A stretch of DNA of 64,000 bases, taken from an uncultured Sulfitobacter sp. (GTDB lineage: Bacteria > Pseudomonadota > Alphaproteobacteria > Rhodobacterales > Rhodobacteraceae). The stretch covers positions 1 through 64,000 of the forward strand of contig CALFWM010000039.1 of the NCBI GenBank assembly GCA_937928635.1, given 5' to 3'. Made by a program: the position numbers and the translations under genes. Shown in pieces: positions 8,350 through 16,150 of this stretch. Within the stretch, counting starts at the first letter, position 1. Each line of letters begins with the position of its first letter. The notes below the pieces were generated by a model that made no database searches, was not told the DNA's origin, and saw only the letters and a list, made by a program, of their open reading frames with translations.

Positions 8350-10107
8350 ATGAAACTTTCCGACATCGAACGCCATGACACAGACATCCTGATCCTCGGC
8401 ACCGGCGGCGCGGGGCTGTTTGCCGCGCTCCACGCCCAACAAACCGCGCCGGAAGGCACCAAGATCACCATCGCCGTCAAAGGTCTGATCGGCAAATGCG
8501 GCTGCACGCGCATGGTGCAGGGCGGTTATAACGTCGCGCTCGGGGGTGGGGACACAGTGGAGCGGCACTTTATGGACACCATTGAGGGCGGCAAATGGCT
8601 GCCGGATCAGGACATGGCATGGCGGCTCTGTGAACAGGCCGTGGTGCGGATCAGGGAGCTGGAAAACGAGGTCGGCTGCTACTTTGACCGCAACCCGGAT
8701 GGGTCTTTGCATCAGAAAGCCTTTGCCGGGCAGACGGCGGATCGCACAGTGCATAAGGGCGACCTCACCGGCATCGAGATCATCAATCGGCTGATGGAAA
8801 AGGTGCTCGCCTCGGGCGTTGAAAAGCTGCAAGAGCACCGCGCCGTTGGGTTGATCCCCACGAAAGACGGCTCTGCCCTGGCTGGCGTGCTGATGATCGA
8901 CATGCGGACCGGCAAATTCCGTCTGGTGCGCGCGAAATGTGTGATGATGGGCACCGGTGGCGGGCCGACCATGTACAAGTATCACACGCCCTCCGGCGAC
9001 AAGACAATGGATGGTCTGGCAATGGCCCTGCGCGCGGGGCTGCCCTTGCGCGATATGGAAATGGTGCAGTTTCACCCCACCGGCCTGTTGGCCGGGGATC
9101 ACACCCGCATGACCGGCACCGTCTTGGAGGAAGGTCTGCGCGGCGCGGGCGGACAGTTGATCAGCCACGCGGGCCAGCGGTTCATGTTTGACTATGACGG
9201 TAAGGGCGAACGCGCCACGCGCGATGTGGTCAGCCGGGGTATCTATGCCGAGATGCGCAAGAACAACAATCCCGAGCAGGAGGGCGTGTTTATCTCCATG
9301 TCTCACCTTGGCCCCGACACCGTGCGCGCCAGGTTTCCCGGCATGGTGAAGCGCTGTGCGGACTCAGGTTTTGATCTGGTGGCGGACAAGGTCGAGGTCG
9401 TGCCGACGGCGCATTACTTCATGGGCGGCGTGGTGGTCGACATCGACACGCGCACCGCGATGGAGGGGCTTTATGTGGCCGGTGAGGACGCAGGCGGGGC
9501 GCATGGCTCCAACCGTTTGGGCGGCAATGGCGTGGCCAATTCCACGGTCTATGGCGGGATTGCTGGCGACGTTATGGGGCGCGATGTGGCGGGCATGTCG
9601 CTGCGCGAGCCGGATGAAACCGTGCTGGAGGCCGAGTTCGCCCGCGCCATCTATCCCCTGACCCGCACCCCCGATCTGGTGCTGCCCCTGCGCAAGAAAT
9701 TGCAGGATTTGATGTGGGAAGAGGTCGGCGTGATCCGCACCGAGGCGGGTATGAAACGCGGGCTGCGCGGGATTGCAGAGGTTTCGGACGTGCTGATGGA
9801 TGTGGGTGTGGACGACAGCAATCTGGCGTTTAACCTCACCTGGCATGATTGGCTGAACCTGCGTTCGCTGTGTGATGTGTCTAAGGTCATCGCGCAGGCT
9901 GGGATCATGCGGGAGAACTCACGCGGCGCGCATTACCGTGAGGATTTTCCGGACGATGGTGGGATTGAGAACAGTGAGTTTACGGTGGCTCGGATGGTGG
10001 GGGAGACGGTGGAAGTGACAAATGAACCGGTTGTGTTCAGCGTGGTGAAACCGGGGGAGACGATCCTGCCGGAAGGGGAACCTGAGACACTGGTGGCAGC
10101 GCAGTGA
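8350..10107 (+). CDS. SDH/FRD-family flavoprotein with an atypical active site
   Basis: This 585-aa FAD-dependent oxidoreductase is of the SdhA/FrdA family: dinucleotide motif GTGGAG (17-22), substrate-site FHPTG (H242), RDVVSR (R296), PTAHYFMGG (H355) and SNRLGGN (R389). Two expected features are missing. The residue aligned with the covalent-FAD histidine (usually SHT before the QGG motif) is C52 in GCT, so FAD is probably non-covalent. The usual TEGxRGEGG motif reads EEGLRGAGG (E260, E261), so the substrate-binding threonine is a glutamate. The catalytic Arg and the two His are kept, so it should still be active, perhaps on a different dicarboxylate. It is the last subunit gene before the fumarase-like genes, in the same direction. 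It probably sits on the cytoplasmic face of the membrane. Confidence 0.85.
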   Translation: MKLSDIERHDTDILILGTGGAGLFAALHAQQTAPEGTKITIAVKGLIGKCGCTRMVQGGYNVALGGGDTVERHFMDTIEGGKWLPDQDMAWRLCEQAVVRIRELENEVGCYFDRNPDGSLHQKAFAGQTADRTVHKGDLTGIEIINRLMEKVLASGVEKLQEHRAVGLIPTKDGSALAGVLMIDMRTGKFRLVRAKCVMMGTGGGPTMYKYHTPSGDKTMDGLAMALRAGLPLRDMEMVQFHPTGLLAGDHTRMTGTVLEEGLRGAGGQLISHAGQRFMFDYDGKGERATRDVVSRGIYAEMRKNNNPEQEGVFISMSHLGPDTVRARFPGMVKRCADSGFDLVADKVEVVPTAHYFMGGVVVDIDTRTAMEGLYVAGEDAGGAHGSNRLGGNGVANSTVYGGIAGDVMGRDVAGMSLREPDETVLEAEFARAIYPLTRTPDLVLPLRKKLQDLMWEEVGVIRTEAGMKRGLRGIAEVSDVLMDVGVDDSNLAFNLTWHDWLNLRSLCDVSKVIAQAGIMRENSRGAHYREDFPDDGGIENSEFTVARMVGETVEVTNEPVVFSVVKPGETILPEGEPETLVAAQ

Positions 10108-10126
10108 GAGACCAAAGCACTAAGGA

Positions 10127-10201
10127 CAGCCCTCGACCGCGGGTGGGGGTGAAGCCCCCGCCCATGGGGGCGGTCGGGGGCTGCCCGTGGTTCCCACGGG
10201 C
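10127..10201. other. GC-rich tandem hairpins between flavoprotein and hydro-lyase genes
   Basis: Three short inverted repeats follow each other: GGGGG/CCCCC around 10145-10159, CCGCCC/GGGCGG around 10158-10173, and a perfect 8-bp stem GCCCGTGG/CCACGGGC with a 3-base loop at 10183-10201. There is no T-run, so a simple intrinsic terminator is unlikely. RNA stabilisation or partial attenuation between the dehydrogenase and hydro-lyase parts of the operon is possible. Confidence 0.5.
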
Positions 10202-10228
10202 GAACAATCGCATAAAGGGAACGCAGGC

Positions 10229-11185
10229 ATGATCCCGATCCAACTCATCCAATCCACCGCCGAAACGCTCATGGACAAGGCCGCCATTGAGATCCCGCAG
10301 GACTACCTTAATGGCCTGAAACAAGCGGCGAAAACCGAGGACGGTGACCTCTCCTCCTTCGTGCTCAAGGCCATGCTTGAAAACTACGAAGCCGCCAAGG
10401 AAGACCGCCGCGCGATGTGTGGCGACACGGGCGTGCCGCGGTGGTTCATCAAAATGGGGAACGAGGCGCAGGTGGAGGGCGGCATGGTCGCGCTTGAGGC
10501 CGCGCTCAGGCGCGCCACAGCCAATGCCACCAATGGCGTGCCGCTGCGGCCCAACCGCGTGCATCCCCTGTGGCGCACGGATCATGACAACAACGTCGGC
10601 ATCGGCGCGCCGGAGATTGAATATGGCTTTGAACCCGAAGGGGCGTGGATCGACCTGATCACGGTCCATAAGGGTGGGCTTTTTGGCTCGGATTATCGCA
10701 TGTTGTTCCCAAGCGACGGCATTCAGGGGATCAAACGGTTTTACCTCGACAGCCTGATGGCCTTTGGCAAACGCGGCCTTGCCTGTCAGCCTGCGATCAT
10801 CGGGATTGGGCTGGGCGGGTCAAAGGACACCTGCATGACCTTAGGCAAACGCGCCTCGACACTGCGGGTTGTCGGCTCGCGCAATTCGGACCCCAAGATT
10901 GCGGAGATGGAGGACGAGTTCAAAGAGTTGGGCAATTCCATCGGCATGGGCGCGATGGGGTTTGTTGGTAAAAACATGGTGATAGATTGCAATATCGAGG
11001 TCGGCTATTGCCACACCGGGGGCATGCCGATGTCGGTGCATGCCTTCTGCCTGTCCTCGCGCCGGGCTGTGGCGCGCATTCATGCGGATGGGCGGGTGGA
11101 GCACCGCACGGACCCGGATTGGTTTACACCGTATCAGCGCCGCGAAACCGTTGAATGGGAACCACAAAGGGAAGCGGCGGAGTGA
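10229..11185 (+). CDS. Class I fumarase/tartrate dehydratase-type hydro-lyase, alpha (Fe-S) subunit
   Basis: This 318-aa protein begins at the ATG at 10229 after AAAGGGA; a longer start at 10187 lies inside the hairpin region and is rejected. The family signature MCGDTGVP gives C64, LACQPAIIGIGLGG gives C186, and DCNIEVGYCHTGG gives C254 and C261; three of these should ligate the [4Fe-4S] cluster that binds the substrate. This is the alpha half of the split enzymes (TtdA/FumA N-domain type), and the beta half is the next gene. It would catalyse reversible hydration of fumarate or a related unsaturated diacid. Linkage to an SDH-type dehydrogenase suggests a dehydrogenation-then-hydration sequence. 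Confidence 0.85.
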   Translation: MIPIQLIQSTAETLMDKAAIEIPQDYLNGLKQAAKTEDGDLSSFVLKAMLENYEAAKEDRRAMCGDTGVPRWFIKMGNEAQVEGGMVALEAALRRATANATNGVPLRPNRVHPLWRTDHDNNVGIGAPEIEYGFEPEGAWIDLITVHKGGLFGSDYRMLFPSDGIQGIKRFYLDSLMAFGKRGLACQPAIIGIGLGGSKDTCMTLGKRASTLRVVGSRNSDPKIAEMEDEFKELGNSIGMGAMGFVGKNMVIDCNIEVGYCHTGGMPMSVHAFCLSSRRAVARIHADGRVEHRTDPDWFTPYQRRETVEWEPQREAAE

Positions 11186-11186
11186 G

Positions 11187-11250
11187 CCGAAGTCTTCAAA
11201 GACTTCGGACCGGATTTTTCGAAAAATCCGGGCACCGCAATACCGGTGCC
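11187..11250. promoter_or_regulatory. Three consecutive hairpins between the hydro-lyase subunit genes
   Basis: Immediately after the alpha-subunit stop come three inverted repeats: CCGAAGTCT/AGACTTCGG with a 4-base loop (11187-11208), a perfect 22-base palindrome centred in TTTTTCGAAAAA (11210-11231), and GGCACCG/CGGTGCC with a 6-base loop (11231-11250). The beta-subunit gene starts 32 bases later. They could set the alpha:beta ratio by attenuation or protect mRNA ends; this is inferred from position only. Confidence 0.6.
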
Positions 11251-11282
11251 GCGCGCCACCCTCGCATAGGAAAGAAACAGAT

Positions 11283-11948
11283 ATGAGCCCGCGTGAAGTC
11301 CGCCTCTCCACCACCCCCACACCCGAGGCCATTGCCGATCTGCGCCTTGGCGATGTCGTCTACCTCGACGGCCTGATGTACACCGCGCGCGAGGGTGTTT
11401 ACATGCGCGCCTTGGAGGACAAGGCAAACATCCCCATGGAATTGCCCAGCCAATCAGCGGCCAATTTCCACTGCTCCCCGGCGGCGCGCATCAACGCGGA
11501 CGGCTCATTTGATATGGGGGCGGTCACCGCCACAGCCTCTTTCAGGTTCGCCAAATGGTTGCCCGAATGGATGGAAAAAACCGGGGCCAAGCTGATCGTT
11601 GGCAAGGGTGGCATGACCTCAAAGGACTACAAGGAATATTTCGTGCCCAATGGGGCAGTTTATCTTTCCACCGTGGGCTATGGCACCGGGGCATTGCTGG
11701 GGCGCGGCGTTGAAAACGTTGAGGCCGTGCATTGGAACGAAGAACTGGGGCTGGCCCAGGCCATGTGGGTGCTCAGGTGCAATAAGATGGGGCCGTTCAT
11801 CGTGGCCTCTGACATGAATGGCGACTGCCTGTTTGAACGGGAAAATGCCAAGATCGCAGAAAATGTCGCGCGGGTGTATGAGGGCACCAAACCAGCCGTG
11901 CTCAAACGCTACGGCGAAAGCGATGACCGCACCGATGAAGTGATCTGA
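11283..11948 (+). CDS. Class I fumarase/tartrate dehydratase-type hydro-lyase, beta subunit
   Basis: This 221-aa protein begins at the ATG at 11283 after AGGAAAGAAA; an in-frame extension to 11040 would overlap the alpha gene and is rejected. It has the beta-domain pattern of TtdB/FumA C-domains: an N-terminal LRLGDVVYLDG swivel-domain strand, a HCSPAAR block, a GKGGM loop and the YLSTVGYGTGALLG segment, followed by the VEAVHWNEELG region. It completes the active site of the alpha subunit. The operon reads Fe-S subunit, anchors, flavoprotein, alpha, beta. The stop is only 3 bases from the stop of a convergent permease gene. Confidence 0.85.
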   Translation: MSPREVRLSTTPTPEAIADLRLGDVVYLDGLMYTAREGVYMRALEDKANIPMELPSQSAANFHCSPAARINADGSFDMGAVTATASFRFAKWLPEWMEKTGAKLIVGKGGMTSKDYKEYFVPNGAVYLSTVGYGTGALLGRGVENVEAVHWNEELGLAQAMWVLRCNKMGPFIVASDMNGDCLFERENAKIAENVARVYEGTKPAVLKRYGESDDRTDEVI

Positions 11949-11951
11949 GGG

Positions 11952-12695
11952 CTAAAAGATCTCGCTCAACGTGATGCCGACGCCCATCATCAGCGTCAAA
12001 AGGATCAGCAACCGGCGAAAACCGGTGTCACTGAGGTGGCCAAACACCATGATGCCCACCTGTGCCGCGATTATTCCGGTGGGGATTGTGACCAAAAGGG
12101 CCAGCAGTGTAGCGCCATCATAGGCCCCTTTGAAAAACAGCAGGCAAACCGTCAGGCACAGGATTGTCAGATTATAGGGTTGCAGCACGGCGCGGGTTTC
12201 CGATTTGCTCCAGGGGCGCAAGGACAGCCACAACACCAACAGCGCGCCGGAGGCAGAGGCGGCACCACCCAACACCCCGCCCACAAACCCAACCAGCGCG
12301 TCAATCCAAGGCGTGCGGCGCGAAAAGGCGGGCAGGTTTGCGCGAAAGCTAAAATAGCCGCCATAGACAATCAACAAGGTCGCGATGGTGATGCGCAGGG
12401 CACCCGCGTCGATGATATCCAGAACAGACAGGCCAAGGGGCACGCCAATCACCCCCGGCACCAAAAACCGCAACAACCGTTTTGGCTGATCAAACACCGG
12501 GATGCGCGCCTGCCAGAGCCCCTGAAGCCCGGTCAGCGTTGCCATCATGGCCACCACCGCCACAGCCGACACCGGTTCAAGCACCACCAGATAGAACCCC
12601 ATGGCAAACAACGCCGTGCCCGTGCCCGCCAGACCATTGATAAAGCCCCCCGCAAAGGCACCGAGGACCAGATAGGTAAGGGTTTCCGCACTCAT
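11952..12695 (-). CDS. TauE/SafE-family membrane permease
   Basis: This 247-aa protein has about eight membrane segments arranged as two repeats. The N-terminal GAFAGGFINGLAGTGTAL and the internal GFVGGVLGGAASASGALL are the repeated small-residue motifs of the TauE/SafE (sulfite exporter) family. Members export sulfite, sulfoacetate or other small organic anions; the substrate cannot be read here. Its start overlaps the stop of the LysR gene by 4 bases, so regulator and permease form one unit, convergent with the hydro-lyase operon. Confidence 0.8.
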   Translation of the reverse strand: MSAETLTYLVLGAFAGGFINGLAGTGTALFAMGFYLVVLEPVSAVAVVAMMATLTGLQGLWQARIPVFDQPKRLLRFLVPGVIGVPLGLSVLDIIDAGALRITIATLLIVYGGYFSFRANLPAFSRRTPWIDALVGFVGGVLGGAASASGALLVLWLSLRPWSKSETRAVLQPYNLTILCLTVCLLFFKGAYDGATLLALLVTIPTGIIAAQVGIMVFGHLSDTGFRRLLILLTLMMGVGITLSEIF

Positions 12696-13585
12696 GTGCT
12701 CTGATCCGCCGCCGCAATCCTGATCACGTGTTTCAACGCGTCAAACAGCTCCTCAACGGCCTGCGTCTTGATCTGATCCTCCTGGTAGGCCAGCCCCAAT
12801 ACCCGCAGGGGCGCATCCGACCCAAGGCTCATGCGTTTCAACGGCGTAGCATCATAGGGCTTCACAGCCAGATCAGGCACAATCGACACACCAAGATTGG
12901 CATAGACCATACTTGCAATCGCCTCAGGGCTATCAAGCTCCATGGTTTCGCTGACCCTGATGCGCTTTGACAGAATCCAGTTGTCAATCAAGGTGCCCAC
13001 CACCGCATTGCGGTTAAACCGGATAAACGGACGTGTCTTGAGCAGCGTCACAGGGTCATCATCCTGTTCCTCAACAGAGGCGATCAGTTGCATGGGTTCT
13101 TGCGTCAATTCACGAAACCGCACGCCGACAGGCATCAGATGTGGCTTTGTGATGATGGCCGCGTCCAGATTGCCCCGTTCAATCTCGCTCAGCAGCGGGC
13201 CGGTCAGGCCGGGGCGAATGTGCAGCCTGATTTGGGGAAACTTGGTCTTGAGCACGGCCATGGCTTGCGGCGTCAAACCGGTCAGCGTGGTACGCAATGC
13301 GCCAAGGGCGATCACCCCGCTCAGGCCGCCATCGGCCAGCACAGACGGCACAAGGTTGTCGTAGTCCTCAACCAGTTTGCGTGCCTTTGCGACCACCTGA
13401 TGGGCGATGGGTGTCAGTTCGGGGGTGCGGGTATGGCGGTTAAACAGGGTCAGCCCCAGATCCGCTTCAAGCCTGCGCATCTGCTGGCTGACCGCCGCGT
13501 GGGTCACATGCACGGACTTTGCCGCCGCGCTAAACGTTCTGTTGTCAGCAACAGCGATCAAGGTTCGGAACAATCGGATGGTCAC
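12692..13585 (-). CDS. LysR-family transcriptional regulator
   Basis: This 297-aa protein has an N-terminal winged helix-turn-helix (residues 1-60: RTFSAAAKSVHVTHAAVSQQ, then RRLEADLG and LFNR) and a periplasmic-binding-protein-like effector domain. It is translationally coupled to the TauE-type permease and lies beside the SDH-like/hydro-lyase operon, so it may control either or both. The intergenic palindrome at 13646-13660, about 60 bases upstream of the start, has the T-N11-A form of a LysR operator. The effector is unknown. Confidence 0.88.
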   Translation of the reverse strand: MTIRLFRTLIAVADNRTFSAAAKSVHVTHAAVSQQMRRLEADLGLTLFNRHTRTPELTPIAHQVVAKARKLVEDYDNLVPSVLADGGLSGVIALGALRTTLTGLTPQAMAVLKTKFPQIRLHIRPGLTGPLLSEIERGNLDAAIITKPHLMPVGVRFRELTQEPMQLIASVEEQDDDPVTLLKTRPFIRFNRNAVVGTLIDNWILSKRIRVSETMELDSPEAIASMVYANLGVSIVPDLAVKPYDATPLKRMSLGSDAPLRVLGLAYQEDQIKTQAVEELFDALKHVIRIAAADQST

Positions 13586-13645
13586 CAGGGGCCCTTCACG
13601 CGTGAAAGTCAGCCTTTCAATAGATGTAAGGCAATTTGACTATTA

Positions 13646-13660
13646 TTAAGCATAGCTTAA
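13646..13660. promoter_or_regulatory. Candidate LysR operator (15-base palindrome)
   Basis: TTAAGC-ATA-GCTTAA is a perfect inverted repeat with T-N11-A spacing, 61 bases upstream of the LysR start codon at 13585 and on the side facing the divergent FMO gene. This position suits autoregulation. The assignment rests on symmetry and position alone. Confidence 0.45.
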
Positions 13661-13665
13661 CCCTA

Positions 13666-13726
13666 AAGCGCCCCGCCTGAAACTTGAATCGATGATACGT
13701 GATGCTTCAAATTAAAGGCGGGACGT
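13666..13726. repeat. Dispersed imperfect palindrome, copy 2
   Basis: It begins GCGCCCCGCCTGAAACTTG as in the copy at 1885, carries the same GATACGTGATG core, and ends TTAAAGGCGGGACG. The arms pair as GCGCCCCGCCT against AGGCGGGACG. It lies in the intergenic space between the LysR and FMO genes. Confidence 0.65.
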
Positions 13727-13931
13727 TATAGCCGGGATCGGGCCTATTTTCTGCTGCCGGCCACCTTGGCCGTGCTGATTGCCGCGGTATCGCAGCTGTT
13801 GCCCCACACCCGGACCGGCGCCTGAAGGGGCGCGCCGGGCAGGCCCTTCGTCGGCCTTGAACAACGCGGGGTTGAACGCATAGGCTGATTCCACAGACTC
13901 CTTTACCGACCACAACTCAGTTAGGAAGACT
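13727..13931 (+). other. Intergenic stretch with a possible short gene remnant
   Basis: Between the repeat and the FMO start, one plus-strand frame at about 13736-13828 reads as a hydrophobic helix-like peptide (AYFLLPATLAVLIA and following) ending in a stop, with no start codon. It looks like a leftover of a membrane-protein gene, but the segment is too short to identify. The FMO ribosome-binding site TTAGGAAG lies at 13920-13927. Nothing else is seen. Confidence 0.3.
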
Positions 13932-15731
13932 ATGCTAGATACCCAACCAAATTCAGATGTTGAAACCGTTCTTGGCGCGCTTGATGAGGCGTTGACGGCG
14001 GGCGATGCCGCCAAGGCTGCGGCACTGTTTACGCAAGACTGCTATTGGCGCGACCTTGTGTCTTTTACCTGGAACATCAAAACGATGGAGGGCCAACCCG
14101 CGATTGCCGATATGCTGACCGCCCAGCTTGACGCGGTCAAACCTACTGGCTGGCGCATTGCAGAGGGCGAAGTTGCAGCCAAAGACGGCGGCATCACCAC
14201 CGCCTGGATCAGTTTTGAAACAGCCGTTTCGCGCGGCTATGGGTTGGTGCGGTTGCGCGATGGGCTGATCTGGACCCTGCTGACCTCCATGGTGGAGTTA
14301 AAAGGCCATGAGGAACCGGTAGGCATGGAACGCCCGATGGGGGCCAAACATGGCGCGGGCAAAAACCGCCCCACATGGAAAGAAGACCGTGAAGCCGAGG
14401 CGCGCGCGCTGGGCTATACCACACAGCCCTACACGGTGATCATCGGCGGCGGCCAAGGTGGCATTGCGTTGGGTGCACGGCTGCGTCAACTGGGCGTGCC
14501 GACGATTATTTTGGAAAAAAACGACAAGCCCGGTGACAGCTGGCGCAACCGTTACAAATCACTCTGCCTGCATGATCCGGTCTGGTATGACCACCTGCCC
14601 TACCTACCCTTCCCCTCCAACTGGCCGGTTTTTGCGCCCAAGGACAAGCTGGGCGATTGGCTGGAAATGTACACCAAAGTGATGGAGCTCAATTACTGGA
14701 CCCGCAGCACCTGCCAAAACGCGACCTTTGATGAGGCCTCCGGGGAATGGACCGTGACCGTTGATCGCGACGGCGAAAAGGTGGTGCTGAAACCCAAGCA
14801 GTTGATCTTTGCCACCGGCATGTCAGCACAGCCCAACATGCCAGAGTTTCCCGGCATGGATACATTCAAAGGCGATCAGCATCACAGTTCCAAACATCCC
14901 GGCCCTGATGCCTACAAGGGCAAAAAGGCGGTTGTGATCGGCTCCAACAATTCGGCCCACGACATCTGCGCCGCCTTGTGGGAGGGCGATGTGGACGTGA
15001 CCATGGTACAGCGTTCCTCAACCCATATCGTGCGCTCCGAACCCCTGATGGAGATCGGTCTGGGCGATCTTTATTCCGAACGCGCCGTGGCGGCGGGCAT
15101 GACAACCAACAAGGCCGACATGATCTTTGCCTCGCTGCCTTATGCAATTCTGCATGAATTCCAAATCCCCGTGTATGAGCAGATCAAAGAGGTCGATGCG
15201 GACTTTTATGCAGGGCTGGAAAAGGCCGGCTTTCAGTTGGACTGGGGGGCCGATGGATCAGGTCTGTTCATGAAATATCTGCGGCGCGGGTCGGGTTATT
15301 ACATCGACGTCGGGGCCAGTCAGTTGATCATTGATGGCAAGATCAAACTGGCACAGGGGCAGGTCAGCGAGGTTGTCAGAGACGGTGTTCTGCTGGAGGA
15401 CGGCACCAAGCTGAAGGCCGACCTGATTGTCTATGCCACGGGGTATAGCTCAATGAACGGTTGGGTTGCGGATATCGTGGATCAGGCCACTGCCGATAAG
15501 GTCGGCAAATGCTGGGGCCTGGGCTCCGACACGCCCAAAGACCCCGGCCCCTGGGAAGGTGAGCAGCGCAACATGTGGAAACCCACGCAGCAGGAAGCCT
15601 TGTGGTTTCACGGCGGCAACCTGCACCAATCGCGGCATTATTCGCAGTTCCTGTCTTTGCAGATCAAGGCGCGGATGGAGGGGATCGACACGCCAGTCTA
15701 TGGCCTGCAGGAAAGCCACCACACATCCTGA
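13932..15731 (+). CDS. Flavin-containing monooxygenase with an N-terminal NTF2-like domain
   Basis: This 599-aa protein has two parts. Residues 1 to about 130 resemble an NTF2/SnoaL-like alpha+beta domain (alternating helix and strand, YWRDLVSFTW). Residues ~165-599 form a class B FAD/NAD(P)H monooxygenase: FAD motif GGGQGG (172-177), NADPH motif GSNNSAHD (337-344) and the late ATGYSS block. The C-terminal FHGGNLHQSRHYSQ resembles the YUCCA-like/aryl FMO group. It should use NADPH and O2 to oxygenate a soft nucleophile or a 2-oxo acid; the substrate is unknown. There is no signal peptide, so it is cytoplasmic. It is a single gene ended by a strong terminator at 15753. Confidence 0.82.
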   Translation: MLDTQPNSDVETVLGALDEALTAGDAAKAAALFTQDCYWRDLVSFTWNIKTMEGQPAIADMLTAQLDAVKPTGWRIAEGEVAAKDGGITTAWISFETAVSRGYGLVRLRDGLIWTLLTSMVELKGHEEPVGMERPMGAKHGAGKNRPTWKEDREAEARALGYTTQPYTVIIGGGQGGIALGARLRQLGVPTIILEKNDKPGDSWRNRYKSLCLHDPVWYDHLPYLPFPSNWPVFAPKDKLGDWLEMYTKVMELNYWTRSTCQNATFDEASGEWTVTVDRDGEKVVLKPKQLIFATGMSAQPNMPEFPGMDTFKGDQHHSSKHPGPDAYKGKKAVVIGSNNSAHDICAALWEGDVDVTMVQRSSTHIVRSEPLMEIGLGDLYSERAVAAGMTTNKADMIFASLPYAILHEFQIPVYEQIKEVDADFYAGLEKAGFQLDWGADGSGLFMKYLRRGSGYYIDVGASQLIIDGKIKLAQGQVSEVVRDGVLLEDGTKLKADLIVYATGYSSMNGWVADIVDQATADKVGKCWGLGSDTPKDPGPWEGEQRNMWKPTQQEALWFHGGNLHQSRHYSQFLSLQIKARMEGIDTPVYGLQESHHTS

Positions 15732-15752
15732 AACAGGTTCCAAAAGGCAACA

Positions 15753-15778
15753 AAAGGCCCGTTCACGCGGGCCTTTTT
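15753..15778 (+). terminator. Rho-independent terminator after the FMO gene
   Basis: AAAGGCCCG and CGGGCCTTT form a GC-rich stem with a 6-base loop, followed by a T-run (CCTTTTT), 22 bases after the FMO stop. The convergent kinase remnant reads into the same hairpin. Confidence 0.85.
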
Positions 15779-16147
15779 CGCGCGTCCACCTCTTGTCGTG
15801 TCGGCATGGGCGGCGCAATGCCCGCTTTGGTCACAGACAGACCTGCAGTGGCACAGCCATAGCGCGCGACCTCCGCCGGGGTCCGCCCTTCGGCCAACGC
15901 CGCGACAAATCCGCCGTTAAATGCATCCCCCGCACCAGTCGTTTCAACCACGGGTCCGGCATTGACCCGCCGGGATCAGGGCCTGCCCATCCAGAAAGGC
16001 ACCCTGCTCCCCCATGGTGATAATCGGCATTTTCACCCCAGCGCGCGCGATCTGCAAACCGTGCAGAGCGGCCTCCATGCGGAGCATGCGCTCGGCGCGA
16101 TAGGCCGTGTCCGCGACAAAGACGCCAAGAATGACAAACTTGCCCAT
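15763..16147 (-). pseudogene. Ribokinase-like (PfkB) gene remnant with internal deletion and frameshift
   Basis: The start MGKFVILGVFVADTAYRAER is a typical PfkB kinase N-terminus but is joined after about 25 residues to a mid-protein segment (GVKMPIITMGEQGAF), then shifts frame near 15955 into the C-terminal catalytic block ETTGAGDAFNGGF. About 130 codons remain of the usual ~300, and the substrate-binding middle is lost. The catalytic Asp of GAGD is still visible, but the protein cannot be made intact. It lies 3 bases downstream of the FucU/RbsD gene in the same direction, so the pair was once an operon. Confidence 0.8.
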
Positions 16148-16150
16148 CCC

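Noticed and set aside
8332..9306. Long open frame on the minus strand inside the flavoprotein gene
   Set aside because: It is the antisense shadow of a well-supported SdhA-like gene, and its product is His/Gly-rich without any family motif.
11952..12695. Naming the TauE/SafE permease a proven sulfite exporter
   Set aside because: Family members move several anions and nothing in the sequence fixes the substrate, so sulfite appears only in a stated hypothesis.
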